DNA from: an uncultured delta proteobacterium
Lineage (GTDB): Bacteria > RBG-13-61-14 > DRUE01
Assembly (NCBI GenBank): GCA_903930515.1
Contig: CAIYYW010000103.1
Coordinates: 1-25,710 of the forward strand
Direction: 5' to 3'
Length of the DNA: 25,710 nucleotides
Shown here piece after piece: positions 1 through 8,194 of the stretch. Within the stretch, counting starts at the first letter, position 1, and each line of letters begins with the position of its first letter. The notes beneath the pieces were generated by a model. That model did no database searches, was not told where the DNA came from, and saw nothing but the letters and a program-made list of their open reading frames with translations. The position numbers and the translations under genes were made by a program.

Positions 1-1
1 C

Positions 2-2425
2 TGGGAATACAAGAGGCCGGAGGTAAAACATCTGTTGGATAACCTGGCCCGGGAAAAGGAGGCGGAGGAGAGGATCTGTTATTTGGCGAACGCGCTGGAA
101 TCCAGTCATGAGCCGTTCGCCGCAGGCCTGCCGGACGGGAAATTGATTCTCTGGAACCGGGCGTTTGAAGCATTCAGCAGCTATTCCAACCATGAACTGC
201 GCTTGCTGAAATGGAATAAAGATTTGGTTCCTTCCGATTGGAACGGAACCCTGATCCACACCCTGGAAGAACTAAACCAAACCAATCAACCGCAATGGAT
301 TGAGATGGAATTTCTCCGAAAGGACGGCTCCCAGATTCCGATTGAGATCATCTTTCATCTAGTCACCGATTCCGAAGGAAAGGGTCAATATTACTACGCG
401 TTTATTAAAGATATTACGGATCGGAAGCGGGCGGAGAAGGCGCTCCGGGAGAGCGAGGAAAAATATCGGGAATTGATTCACAGCGTTAACAGTATTATTA
501 ACCGGACGGATAAAGAAGGTCGGATCACTTTTATGAATGATTTCGGGCTGAATTTTTTCGGATATTCGGAAGCGGAGGTGATCGGGAAGTCGATGCTGGG
601 GACCATCTTTCCGGAAACGGACGCGTCGGGCCAGAACCACGGGGAGAAGTTTAGAGAAACCATTTTGGATCCGGAAAAATGTCCGGACCACGTGAATGTA
701 AATGTTTGCCGGGAGGGCAAGCAGGTATGGATTTCCTGGAACATCAAGGCCCTTAATGACCCGGATGGTAATCTCAAGGAGTTTCTGGGAGTCGGGGTTG
801 ATATCACGGAGCTGAAGCTGGCGGAAGAGGCTCTTGCCACGGAGCGGGAGTGCCTGACAGTGACTTTGCGGTCAATCGGGGACGGCGTGATTGCCACGGA
901 TATGGCCGGCCGGATCAGCCTGGTCAATAAGGTGGCGGAGCGTCTTACGGGCTGGCCCCAGGAACAGGCCCTGGATCGGTCCCTGGAAGAGGTTTTTGAT
1001 ATTCGGAATGGCGAAACCGGGGAGCCCTGCGGAGAGGTCTTTAAGCGGGTCTTAGAGACCGGCACGGCCGTAACCATTGATCAATGCGGGATTTTAAAGG
1101 CAAAAGACGGCACGGGAAGGATGATCGCGGACAGTTGCGCTCCGATCCGGGACCGGACCAGCAAGGTGATCGGTCTGGTGTTGGTGTTCCGCGATATCAC
1201 GGAAAAGCAGAAGATGGGAGAGGAAATCCAGCGGACCCAGAAGCTGGAATCATTGGGGGTTATGGCCGGAGGGATCGCGCACGATTTCAATAATATTCTG
1301 ACCGCGATGATGGGCAATATTTCCCTGGCCCGGAGCGTGACTGAGACGGGAACTGATTTGTCGGAGTGTTTGGAGGACGCGGAAAAGGCTTGTGTCCGCG
1401 CCAAGGGCCTGACCCAGCAATTGCTCACCTTTGCCAAGGGCGGGATCCCGATAAAAAAGGTTATCCGGATCAAGGAGCTGATCCGGGAAGCGGCCACTTT
1501 TGCCCTGCCCGGATCCAAGAGCCGTCCGGAATTATACCTTGAAGAAAATCTCTGGCCGGTGGAGGCGGACCCCAACCAGATCGGACAGGTGATCCATAAC
1601 CTGGTGATCAACGCGGACCAGGCGATGCCCGAGGGGGGCGTGGTCAAGATTCACGGCCGTAATATCTTTGCCGGGGAAGAAGAATCCAAGCCGGGATCGC
1701 CTCTGACCCAGGGCCGGTATGTGAAAATCTCGGTGGAGGACCAGGGGATCGGGATCCCGGAAGAGTATCTGGCTAAAATTTTTGACCCGTTTTTCACGAC
1801 CAAGCAGAATGGGCGGGGCCTGGGCCTGGCCACCAGCTATTCCATCATCAAGAACCATAGCGGTTATCTCTCGGCGGAATCAAAGACCGGGGTGGGAAGC
1901 ATTTTTTATTTTTACCTCCCGGCCACGGACCAGCCGGCGCTTAATGAGAATACCAAGCGGGAAAAGCGGGTCCCGGGTTCGGGTAAAATCCTGGTGATGG
2001 ATGATGAAGCCTCGGTCCGGGCGGTTGCCGGGGCCATGCTCCGGAACCTGGGATACAGCGCGGAATTCGCCAAGGACGGGAACGAGGCGATCAAATTATA
2101 CCGGTCGGCGCGGGAATTCGGAAACCCGTTCAATATGATAATTATGGATTTGACCATTCCGGGAGGAATGGGCGGCAAGGACGCGATCAAGAAACTGCTG
2201 GAGATAGACCCGAAGGTGAAAGCGATCGTGAGCAGCGGTTATTCCACCGACCCGATTATGGCCGAGTATCAGAAATACGGTTTCCAGGGCGTGATCGTCA
2301 AGCCTTATGTGATTGAGGAATTCAGCCAGGTCCTGCGCCAGGTGAATAATTCCGGCCGGGAATCAGAGGAAAGCTCCCAAGGGTCGGGAGCTAATCCCGA
2401 GCCGGTCCGGATGACCGCGGGGTAA
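2..2425 (+). CDS. Multi-PAS hybrid sensor histidine kinase with C-terminal receiver domain (5' end outside window)
   Basis: The protein is a sensor kinase that autophosphorylates on His and passes phosphate to its own receiver Asp. The frame is open to the window edge; the first possible start is a TTG at 35, so the N-terminus probably lies outside. Numbered from that TTG, there are three PAS domains (about 20-135, 140-262 and 265-398). They end in PAC-type sequences such as [13 protein letters not shown] and [10 protein letters not shown] HisKA segment follows with the phospho-acceptor H416 in [11 protein letters not shown], then a HATPase with N526 ([10 protein letters not shown]), DQGIGIP and [10 protein letters not shown] receiver domain (about 660-775) carries D705 in [13 protein letters not shown] and a conserved Lys in VIVKPY. 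No transmembrane segment appears in the visible part, so sensing is probably cytoplasmic, though the missing N-terminus could change that. There is no HPt domain and no separate response regulator nearby. The stop codon directly touches the stop of convergent mobA. The signal sensed is unknown. Confidence 0.93.
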   Translation, partial: WEYKRPEVKHLLDNLAREKEAEERICYLANALESSHEPFAAGLPDGKLILWNRAFEAFSSYSNHELRLLKWNKDLVPSDWNGTLIHTLEELNQTNQPQWIEMEFLRKDGSQIPIEIIFHLVTDSEGKGQYYYAFIKDITDRKRAEKALRESEEKYRELIHSVNSIINRTDKEGRITFMNDFGLNFFGYSEAEVIGKSMLGTIFPETDASGQNHGEKFRETILDPEKCPDHVNVNVCREGKQVWISWNIKALNDPDGNLKEFLGVGVDITELKLAEEALATERECLTVTLRSIGDGVIATDMAGRISLVNKVAERLTGWPQEQALDRSLEEVFDIRNGETGEPCGEVFKRVLETGTAVTIDQCGILKAKDGTGRMIADSCAPIRDRTSKVIGLVLVFRDITEKQKMGEEIQRTQKLESLGVMAGGIAHDFNNILTAMMGNISLARSVTETGTDLSECLEDAEKACVRAKGLTQQLLTFAKGGIPIKKVIRIKELIREAATFALPGSKSRPELYLEENLWPVEADPNQIGQVIHNLVINADQAMPEGGVVKIHGRNIFAGEEESKPGSPLTQGRYVKISVEDQGIGIPEEYLAKIFDPFFTTKQNGRGLGLATSYSIIKNHSGYLSAESKTGVGSIFYFYLPATDQPALNENTKREKRVPGSGKILVMDDEASVRAVAGAMLRNLGYSAEFAKDGNEAIKLYRSAREFGNPFNMIIMDLTIPGGMGGKDAIKKLLEIDPKVKAIVSSGYSTDPIMAEYQKYGFQGVIVKPYVIEEFSQVLRQVNNSGRESEESSQGSGANPEPVRMTAG

Positions 2426-3067
2426 TCAAACTCCCGCCTGATCGCGCCGCTGATTCCGGATCAGTTCTTCCGCTTTCCTTAAATCTTCAACGGTATTGAT
2501 GTTGAAAAAAGAACGCAGGGCCGGATCCCGGCTTTGAATCTCCTCCGCGCCGATCTCCCGCACCCGGAGTTGGGCAAACATCTCCACCGGACGCTTCCGT
2601 CCCGCCCCGATCAAGCCTTCCAGGGCCGGCCGGCAGGCCGGCGCGTAGACCGCATGCAGGGGTTCAAAAAAATCCCCCGGTTTCGGGACCACCGCGTCAA
2701 AACCGTCCCGGACTTCCACCTGATACCGGATCAGCCCCTGGTTCAAAAAAGGCATATCGCATCCGCAGACAAACACCGGCCGGTTCAAAACCTTGAGCGC
2801 GGCGTGGATCCCGGACACCGGGCCGAGCGAAAGCGCCAAGTCGGGAAATATTTCCCCGTATTTCTCCAGGCCCTCCCTGGTCTGGCCGATCAAAACGATT
2901 TTTGAGAAAATACCTTTCAGATTTTCCAGGACATATTCAATTAAAGGTTTTCCGCAGAGCGGGATCAGGGCCTTGTCTCTGCCCATCCGTTTGCTCAATC
3001 CTCCCACCAACACCGCGGCGAAAACGGTGGGGTCAGGTCTTAACTTATGACTTGACGGACAATTCAT
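2426..3067 (-). CDS. mobA: Molybdenum cofactor guanylyltransferase (MobA family)
   Basis: MobA enzymes transfer GMP from GTP to molybdopterin to form the guanine-dinucleotide form of the cofactor in the cytoplasm. The 213-residue product has the family's nucleotide-binding signature near the N-terminus (residues 20-33: LVGGLSKRMGRDKA, a variant of LAGGxSxRMGxDKA). It also has GCDMPFL, the acidic metal-binding motif, and the GPVSGIHAAL segment. Length is normal. The ATG at 3067 has no clear Shine-Dalgarno sequence. The gene lies 53 bases after the M14 peptidase stop, so read-through from that unit is possible. No molybdoenzyme or other moa/moe gene is in the window. The gene ends exactly where the convergent kinase ends, leaving no room for a terminator. 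A related nucleotidyltransferase such as MocA is possible but less likely. Confidence 0.85.
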   Translation of the reverse strand: MNCPSSHKLRPDPTVFAAVLVGGLSKRMGRDKALIPLCGKPLIEYVLENLKGIFSKIVLIGQTREGLEKYGEIFPDLALSLGPVSGIHAALKVLNRPVFVCGCDMPFLNQGLIRYQVEVRDGFDAVVPKPGDFFEPLHAVYAPACRPALEGLIGAGRKRPVEMFAQLRVREIGAEEIQSRDPALRSFFNINTVEDLRKAEELIRNQRRDQAGV

Positions 3068-3097
3068 GGTTTTGAGGTTTCCGGGTGATCAAACATC

Positions 3098-3119
3098 GCG
3101 ACTGAAGTCGCTCGCACAA
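3098..3119 (+). repeat. Intergenic palindromic repeat, copy A
   Basis: GCGACTGAAGTCGC forms a 5-6 bp stem around a very small loop and is followed by the flank TCGCACAA. It matches 18 of 22 positions of copy B at 5896-5917, which is in the opposite orientation. The repeat sits between the M14 gene and mobA. No U-run follows the stem, so it does not look like a terminator. Confidence 0.5.
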
Positions 3120-3120
3120 T

Positions 3121-4359
3121 TTAATCCCGAGAATAGGAGGCGCTCAAATCAAGAGGGGATTCCGCGCCGACCTTTTTCCCCGGCTCTCCGGTCCAGTTCT
3201 CCTCGGCCGGCTTCCACTTAATCAGGCCCGGGTTCTGCTTGAGCTTGACCGCCCACTGGATCAGGTTGAGCGCGCCCGGCATCAGGTTGACGATTTCCCG
3301 ATCCAGGTAATAAACATTGTAAGTCCAGAAGATGACCGAGGCGGTTCCGTTCCTGGGGATCAGGGCGCGGGTCTCGGCGTGATTTCCGATCTCAATGGTC
3401 AGAGGGAGGATCCCGTATTTATAATAGATGTAATCGTCAAGCGATCCGATGGTGGGGTAGAGGTCAAACTCGGAATGAACCTGATATTGATCAAACTGAA
3501 GCTTTTGATACTCATCCGCCATTTGCCGGAACAATCCGTCATCCGCGGTTTTGTCCGGAAAGGTTCCGGGCGGGAACATAATCATCCCGCCGGTGGTGTG
3601 ATAGTTCATGGAAATAATGAAATGATGCTTTTCAATGAACGCGATCAAGGCCTGGCTCTCCGGCTCGCTGATCGGCTCCGGCCCGCGGTAGCTGGTCATC
3701 CATTTTTTCTCGGACCCGGCGGAATCCTTGAGCCGGTCCGGAGCCGAGGCCGGATATGGATAGTTCCGGTTCAGGTCCACCTTGTTCTGGTTCTTGCGGA
3801 CAAAGCCGGTAAAGCCGTATTTGGCCTGGGTCAAAGCCGCCCGATAGTTCCCGTCCGGGTTGAGGCTCGGGATCACATAGATGTCCGCGCCGTCCACCAA
3901 CCCGGTAAGGTAACAGTCGTTTCCGTATCCCTCCGCCAGTTTCCTGATCACGGCCATGCAGAATTCCGCCCCGGCAAGTTCCTGAGCGTGAATGTTTCCG
4001 GAAAAAAGAATCTCCGGCCGGTTTGCGCCGCCGCGGGAAATTTTTATTGCCTTTAAGTCTCTCCCCCCCAGGCTCTTCCCGTAAACCTCCAAGCTCAAGA
4101 GCTTGGGATATTTTTTCACCAGCTCGTCCAGTTCCGAGTTCAGCTCCTCCAAAGTATGATAGGGACGGAGCTTCCGGTTCATATCCTCCCGCCGCTTTTT
4201 CGCCTCCGCTTTCTTTTCCGTTTCGCGCTTCTTCTTCAACTGGTCCTGGTATTTTTTTATCTCAGGATCCAGCTTGTCCGAAGCAAGAACGCGCAGCGGC
4301 GGCAAGCCCAAGCAAAAGATCAGGATCCATCCGAGCATAGCGGCCCGAAAATTTTTCAT
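3121..4359 (-). CDS. Secreted zinc carboxypeptidase, peptidase family M14
   Basis: This is a metallocarboxypeptidase-like enzyme predicted to act outside the cytoplasm. Residues 1-27 form a signal peptide (basic start, WILIFCLGLPP core, VLAS before the likely cleavage). A highly charged Lys/Glu-rich helix follows at about 30-65 and probably acts as a spacer or coiled coil. The M14 domain spans about 66-370. It shows the zinc ligands H124xxE127 (NIHAQE) and H254 (MNYHTTGG), the substrate-binding pair N197/R198 in DLNRNYPYP, and the catalytic E323 in LPLTIEIGNH. All key residues are present, so the enzyme should be active; whether it cuts peptides or cell-wall peptides cannot be told. The ATG overlaps the stop of the upstream GNAT gene by four bases (ATGA). 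A GAGGGGG Shine-Dalgarno sequence lies about seven bases before the start, so the two are co-transcribed and translationally coupled. Confidence 0.9.
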   Translation of the reverse strand: MKNFRAAMLGWILIFCLGLPPLRVLASDKLDPEIKKYQDQLKKKRETEKKAEAKKRREDMNRKLRPYHTLEELNSELDELVKKYPKLLSLEVYGKSLGGRDLKAIKISRGGANRPEILFSGNIHAQELAGAEFCMAVIRKLAEGYGNDCYLTGLVDGADIYVIPSLNPDGNYRAALTQAKYGFTGFVRKNQNKVDLNRNYPYPASAPDRLKDSAGSEKKWMTSYRGPEPISEPESQALIAFIEKHHFIISMNYHTTGGMIMFPPGTFPDKTADDGLFRQMADEYQKLQFDQYQVHSEFDLYPTIGSLDDYIYYKYGILPLTIEIGNHAETRALIPRNGTASVIFWTYNVYYLDREIVNLMPGALNLIQWAVKLKQNPGLIKWKPAEENWTGEPGKKVGAESPLDLSASYSRD

Positions 4360-4901
4360 TGCGGAACCCCCTCAACTTTGTCCGGCACTTCCCGGCTCAT
4401 CGCCTTTTCCGGACAGGATAAAGGCGAAATATATTTTGTGCAATTGATGCATCCCAGATAAATCTTGGGATATATCTTGCGCTTGCTCACCCGCTTGAAG
4501 CCGAATTTCTTGAAAAACTTCGGATAAAAGGTCAGCACCAGGAGCCGGTCCGGCTCAAACTTCTCCAGTTTCCTGATCATCTTGTTCAGGAGCAGCCTCC
4601 CGATCCCGCTCCGCTGGCAGCGCTTGCGGATGGAAAAGCTCACGACCTCCAAAGTGCTCTCTTCCTTCAAATCCACCGTGGGCAGGACCTGCCAACTGAT
4701 CACGCCCTTGATCTTTCCCTTGTCCTCGTAAACCAGGAACCGGTCGAAATTGCGCCAGAGGTCCGGGTATGAGCGGGGCAACACCTCTTTCGGGTTCTCC
4801 CGGATCACCTTGTAAATCTGCGGGATGTCTTTCATCCGGGCCGGCCGAACCTGCCCGGTCAGCTTCTGGTTGAGCTTCTGTTTATTTTTTTTCGCCGGCA
4901 T
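4356..4901 (-). CDS. GNAT acetyltransferase resembling single-domain N-acetylglutamate synthase
   Basis: The 181-residue protein has a GNAT fold. Its acetyl-CoA pyrophosphate loop reads RKRCQRSGIGRLLLNKMI (the R/Q-x-x-G-x-G/A pattern). It is followed by the LVLTFYPKFFKKFGFKRV segment and a Cys-bearing tail with CINC and a third Cys. This combination (RSYPDLW, then LTFYP..FFKKFGF, then C-I-N-C) is what I recall of the stand-alone N-acetylglutamate synthases of delta-proteobacteria and relatives, which make N-acetylglutamate for arginine synthesis. That assignment rests on remembered family resemblance. No arginine genes are nearby; the partner gene is the secreted M14 peptidase. The ATG at 4901 lacks a Shine-Dalgarno sequence. 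A TTGACA box lies just upstream, so the mRNA may be leaderless. The first 15 or so residues are Lys/Asn/Gln-rich and possibly disordered. Confidence 0.75.
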   Translation of the reverse strand: MPAKKNKQKLNQKLTGQVRPARMKDIPQIYKVIRENPKEVLPRSYPDLWRNFDRFLVYEDKGKIKGVISWQVLPTVDLKEESTLEVVSFSIRKRCQRSGIGRLLLNKMIRKLEKFEPDRLLVLTFYPKFFKKFGFKRVSKRKIYPKIYLGCINCTKYISPLSCPEKAMSREVPDKVEGVPQ

Positions 4902-4910
4902 CAGGCATTA

Positions 4911-4939
4911 GATTTAGCAAGGCGGGATATAATTGTCAA
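4911..4939 (-). promoter_or_regulatory. Predicted sigma-70 type promoter of the GNAT-M14 unit
   Basis: On the minus strand a perfect TTGACA (4939-4934) is followed after 17 bases by TAAATC (4916-4911, 3 of 6 matches to TATAAT). A better TCTAAT hexamer lies at 4912-4907, but its 21-base spacing is unfavourable. Either choice puts the transcript start within about four bases of the ATG at 4901. Confidence 0.45.
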
Positions 4940-5032
4940 ATGGAAAAAGAGAATTTATGAATTTCCCCGGCCGAAAAACCTAACCGCCCTTTTCCCCTCC
5001 CCGCGCTTAAATGCGGGATCGGCGCAATTTTT

Positions 5033-5869
5033 TCAGAACTCAACCTTGATGATCGGCTTCAAGGCAAAGGCGAAGACGAACATCAGGATGATGAAGGGCC
5101 AGATCCAGTAGGTTTTCCAGCCGAAGAAATCGGCGTCCCCTTCCGGGTATTTTATCTCAATCTTTTGGATCCCGCTTGCTGGATCCAGCTTGGCCAGGGT
5201 CGGATGCCAGAAATTAACCGAAAAGCCGTTGGCCGTTACCGGATTGAAACGGGGATTGCCTTTGGCGTCCGCAAACACCCTAACTTCAACCGGCGGTTTT
5301 CCCTGCGCGAAAATCTTGACCGGCAGACTGCCTTTGGCCTTGACCTGGATTTGATAGTCAATTTCCCTGAGCCCCCCGCCTATATCATCCGGCTCCTGGA
5401 TTCGCAGGGGCGGGTATTTCAATTCCAGGTTTGGAGGCAGTTCCAGCCTGATCCCGTTCATCCAATCCGACATTTGCCCGGAAACTTTCAGCTTGAGCAA
5501 AAAGGCCTCGCCCGGCTCAAAGGCGCGGAAGTGATAGCGATGCTCGCAATTGACCAGGAAGATCATCACCGGCAAAAACATCACCACCAGCGGGATCAGG
5601 GCGAACCCGAGATATTTCCCGCCGTTCCCGAAAATCCCGGCTTGCGCCTTCAGGATCAAAACAGGATCGTCTATATAAAGCCAGACTTCCACGAAATGCG
5701 CCTTGATTTTTTCCTTGGCTTTCTTGATCCCGTCCTGGCTGGAAGTGTATTTATAGATCACCAGCGCGAACACCGTGACCAGCAGGGTGGCAAAGGCCAT
5801 CCCATACCCGGACGCGAGTCCCGCGAAGGGCGCGAAGATCAGGTCAATTATTTTTTGAAACTCAATCAA
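5033..5869 (-). CDS. Three-helix membrane protein with YidC/Oxa1/EMC3-like layout and large extracytoplasmic domain
   Basis: I do not recognise a named family with certainty. The 278-residue protein has TM1 at about 20-41, a Lys-rich loop at 45-85 (KKAKEKIKAHFVEV, then YIDDPVLILKAQ), and TM2 at 86-107. A beta-rich domain of about 140 residues (108-250) follows, then TM3 at 252-270 with a short basic C-terminus. By the positive-inside rule the Lys-rich loop and C-terminus are cytoplasmic and the beta-rich domain is outside. The pattern K-x-K...DDP...Q...P....P around TM2 recalls the coiled loop and second helix of YidC/Oxa1 and archaeal DUF106/EMC3 insertases; this is inference only. The start is a TTG at 5869, directly preceded by AAT and an in-frame TAG, so it cannot extend further. 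It is the last gene after the AP pair and the small RHH-like gene, 62 bases downstream of the latter, with palindrome copy B in the gap. Confidence 0.75.
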   Translation of the reverse strand: MIEFQKIIDLIFAPFAGLASGYGMAFATLLVTVFALVIYKYTSSQDGIKKAKEKIKAHFVEVWLYIDDPVLILKAQAGIFGNGGKYLGFALIPLVVMFLPVMIFLVNCEHRYHFRAFEPGEAFLLKLKVSGQMSDWMNGIRLELPPNLELKYPPLRIQEPDDIGGGLREIDYQIQVKAKGSLPVKIFAQGKPPVEVRVFADAKGNPRFNPVTANGFSVNFWHPTLAKLDPASGIQKIEIKYPEGDADFFGWKTYWIWPFIILMFVFAFALKPIIKVEF

Positions 5870-5895
5870 ATTCTATCGTCTCTCTTTTTCCATTA

Positions 5896-5917
5896 CTGTG
5901 CGCGCGACTTTGGTCGC
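5896..5917 (-). repeat. Intergenic palindromic repeat, copy B (inverted relative to copy A)
   Basis: The core at 5902-5919 is GCGCGAC, TTTG, GTCGCGC: a perfect seven-base stem with a four-base loop. Read on the minus strand, 5917-5896 aligns with 3098-3119 at 18 of 22 positions, including the CGCACA flank outside the stem. No T-run follows it, so a simple terminator is unlikely. Confidence 0.5.
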
Positions 5918-5931
5918 GCTTGGCTGCATTT

Positions 5932-6126
5932 TTACGAAATGTAGCCAAGCCCCTTCAGCTTCTTCTTGATCTCATCTTCCGAGTCCGATCCTTCCAGCTT
6001 GGACACTTCCTTCTCCAGCACATACTCCACAAACTCGTCCATAGAAGAATACCCGGCCAGCTCCGCGAATTTTTTCACCCGGTCATAAATCTCCTTGTTG
6101 ATCTTGATCTTCTCTCCGCCAAACAT
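5932..6126 (-). CDS. Small ribbon-helix-helix-like protein
   Basis: This 64-residue protein starts with a short strand (EKIKINKEIYDR) and two predicted helices (RVKKFAELAGY and MDEFVEYVLEKEVSKLEG). That is the order expected of a CopG/Arc-type ribbon-helix-helix unit, which dimerises and often binds DNA. The tail, DEIKKKLKGLGYIS, resembles an LxxLGY ending I recall at the C-termini of some sulfatases and other AP-superfamily proteins; this is memory, not a search. The ATG at 6126 is preferred over the in-frame GTG at 6153 because AAGGGGG (6139-6133) lies six bases before the ATG. The gene is close behind the Tat-type AP-superfamily gene (16-43 bases depending on start), so it is co-transcribed with it. 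Function unknown: autoregulator, or a small partner of the neighbouring proteins. Confidence 0.8.
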   Translation of the reverse strand: MFGGEKIKINKEIYDRVKKFAELAGYSSMDEFVEYVLEKEVSKLEGSDSEDEIKKKLKGLGYIS

Positions 6127-6132
6127 TTTCTT

Positions 6133-6139
6133 CCCCCTT
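6133..6139 (-). promoter_or_regulatory. Shine-Dalgarno sequence deciding the start of the small RHH-like gene
   Basis: AAGGGGG lies six bases before the ATG at 6126 and inside the longer GTG-initiated reading. It favours the shorter 64-residue protein. Confidence 0.6.
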
Positions 6140-6169
6140 GCCGGCGCAGACACCCTGGTCCGCGCGCCT

Positions 6170-8194
6170 TTAAAAGATAGGTTTCCCTTCCATATCCTCC
6201 GGGACCTTGATCCCGAATTCCTGGAGCACGCTCGGGCCGATGTCCCAGATCCCCGGGTCGGGCTTGATAATTTTCTTGTTGGCCAAAAGCGAGGCCGGGA
6301 CTTCGGTCGGGTCTATGCAATGGTCCCCGCTCCAGGGGTCCAGATTGTCCACGACCCAATCCTTGGGATACTTCCCGAGCGTGGTTTCCCAACTGCCGCG
6401 GTATCCCCTCCGGTACCCGATGATCATATCCGGAGAGACCGTTCCCACGAATTTTCCCCTGAACACCTCCTTGGCGATATAAGCGTTCTTGATCGGATGC
6501 TCCCCGGTCTTGGGATCAACCGCCTCTTCCAGCTTCCGCTTCAACTCTTTCAGCAGCCAGTCTTCCTGCTCCGCCTTCACGATCCCCATCCCCTCCCGGC
6601 CCTGTAAATTCAGGTAAAGACCGTTGATGCCCAAGCCATAGACGCGGGTCCTTCCCCAATCCACATTGTCAAAATATTCGGTCTTATCGCGTTTGGCCGG
6701 GTCCAGGAGATATGTATATCCGTTGTCCAAGAGCCAGGAATTGAGGTTGAAGGCGCGGTTGAACCCGGCGAACCCGTGGTCGGACATCACGATCAGGGTG
6801 GTGTCGCGATCAATTTTTTCCAGGGCCATCCCCAGCGCCTGATCCATCTGCCGGTAAAGCCGTCCGACCGGGTCTTCCAGTCCGGATTGAAGCGCCTGTT
6901 GATGGTTGTGATTGTTGGGATCAATGTATCTCCAGAACATATGCTGGCCCAGGTCCAAGGTGGAGAAATAGAAAAACAGGAATCCGTCCTTGAACCGGTC
7001 CAGGTGCCAGCGGTAGGCGCGCATCCAGTCCGCGGTAACCATCTGGCTCTGGGTCCAGAATTCCAGGTCGTTCAAAATTCCATAGGTCAGGGCCTTGGTA
7101 TCCTCGGCCATCCCCTGGGTGTAGAAAAAGCCCAGGTCCCGCGTCAGCGCCTCGCCATATTCGTCCGGGTTGAAAATCGGCAGCGCCGGATTTTTCGGGT
7201 CAAGGTTGATCGGAGAAACATAGAGCTTGAAGTCCGGCCGCAGCTCCTTGAGATAAAACCTGGCGATGCCGTAAAGGTTTTTCAGATGGGGCAGGAGCGG
7301 GAATTTCAGTTCCACCCAGTCGCTCCATCCCCCCTGCTTCAAAAAAATCTCCTGTCCCGAAACCGATATTTTGGCGACCGGGTTTTCCGGATCTATAAAA
7401 ACCTGGAAGGGTATTTTGAGTTGCTCATAATGGTAAGTTTTCCCCCCCTCGCTTTCGTCAAAGGGCTTTTGCGGGTCCAGCCGGAAGGTATTGGGCGGTC
7501 CGTAAAGGAAATTTTGAGCGATATTGTTTTTTACGAAAGTCGGATACACTTCTCCGCCGGTGACATCCTTGGCGTTCTCGGGCGGGTTGTCGGTGTAATA
7601 GGAAAAAGTGCCGTAGGTGCCGAGGATGTCGGGGGTGCCCATTCCGGAAAACTCGTTGGCCTTTCCGGCAAAGGGCGGGAAGTTGCTGGGAGATCGGTAA
7701 ATGGTCGCGGATAGTTTGGCGTCGGTGAGATAGTTCCAGAACGGAGTGCCGTGGACCAAATTCTTGATCTCGCCGCCTTTGAATGGAACCATCCATTGGC
7801 CTAGTCTCAGCTTTCCCCCTTCCGGCTCGTAGGTCTTGCTGGTTGATAGATAGAGGTCGGCGGGAAAATTTTTCGGGCCGCGATGGATGAAGTCAAAAAT
7901 GCCGGTTTTGCCCGGGTTCTGCCCGGTGATGAAGGATGCCCAGGCCACCGGGCTTTGAGCCGGGATGGTGGTGGCCATATGCCGGAAATCCCCGCCCGAG
8001 GAGATCAGCCGCTGGAAATTGGGCATCTGTCCCTGATCCAGGAACCCCTGGAGCAGGCCCGGGTCCATCCCGTCAATCCCGAGCACGATCACCTTCTTCC
8101 TGCCGCCGTTTCCGCCGAAACTCCTTGCCGGGATTGAAAGCGCGAACCCCAGACCCGCGCCGGTCTTGATGAAACCTCTCCGATCTATCTTCAT
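6170..8194 (-). CDS. Tat-exported AP-superfamily phosphohydrolase/phosphomutase (COG3379 type)
   Basis: The 674-residue protein belongs to the type I phosphodiesterase / alkaline-phosphatase superfamily. Its N-terminus is a twin-arginine signal (DRRGFIKTGAGLGFALS, then IPARS), so it should be exported folded, probably with metals bound. Core features are metal ligand D41 in VLGIDGMDP, the nucleophile region PAQSPVAW with S81, a D-x3-H element in STLDLGQHMFW, the D-H pair in VMSDHGFAGF, and the last His in GDHCIDP. All superfamily metal positions are present, so it should be active on a phosphate or sulfate ester; the substrate is unknown. Its ATG overlaps the stop of the paralogous gene upstream by four bases (ATGA). 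Relative to that paralogue it has lost the N-terminal membrane anchor and gained the Tat signal. The two probably work in the same compartment on related substrates. Confidence 0.88.
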   Translation of the reverse strand: MKIDRRGFIKTGAGLGFALSIPARSFGGNGGRKKVIVLGIDGMDPGLLQGFLDQGQMPNFQRLISSGGDFRHMATTIPAQSPVAWASFITGQNPGKTGIFDFIHRGPKNFPADLYLSTSKTYEPEGGKLRLGQWMVPFKGGEIKNLVHGTPFWNYLTDAKLSATIYRSPSNFPPFAGKANEFSGMGTPDILGTYGTFSYYTDNPPENAKDVTGGEVYPTFVKNNIAQNFLYGPPNTFRLDPQKPFDESEGGKTYHYEQLKIPFQVFIDPENPVAKISVSGQEIFLKQGGWSDWVELKFPLLPHLKNLYGIARFYLKELRPDFKLYVSPINLDPKNPALPIFNPDEYGEALTRDLGFFYTQGMAEDTKALTYGILNDLEFWTQSQMVTADWMRAYRWHLDRFKDGFLFFYFSTLDLGQHMFWRYIDPNNHNHQQALQSGLEDPVGRLYRQMDQALGMALEKIDRDTTLIVMSDHGFAGFNRAFNLNSWLLDNGYTYLLDPAKRDKTEYFDNVDWGRTRVYGLGINGLYLNLQGREGMGIVKAEQEDWLLKELKRKLEEAVDPKTGEHPIKNAYIAKEVFRGKFVGTVSPDMIIGYRRGYRGSWETTLGKYPKDWVVDNLDPWSGDHCIDPTEVPASLLANKKIIKPDPGIWDIGPSVLQEFGIKVPEDMEGKPIF

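Noticed and set aside
4982-5032. Hairpin CCCGC/GCGGG after the YidC-like gene as a terminator
   Set aside because: The stem is only five bases with an eight-base loop and is followed by a G/A-rich tract, not a U-run, on the relevant strand.
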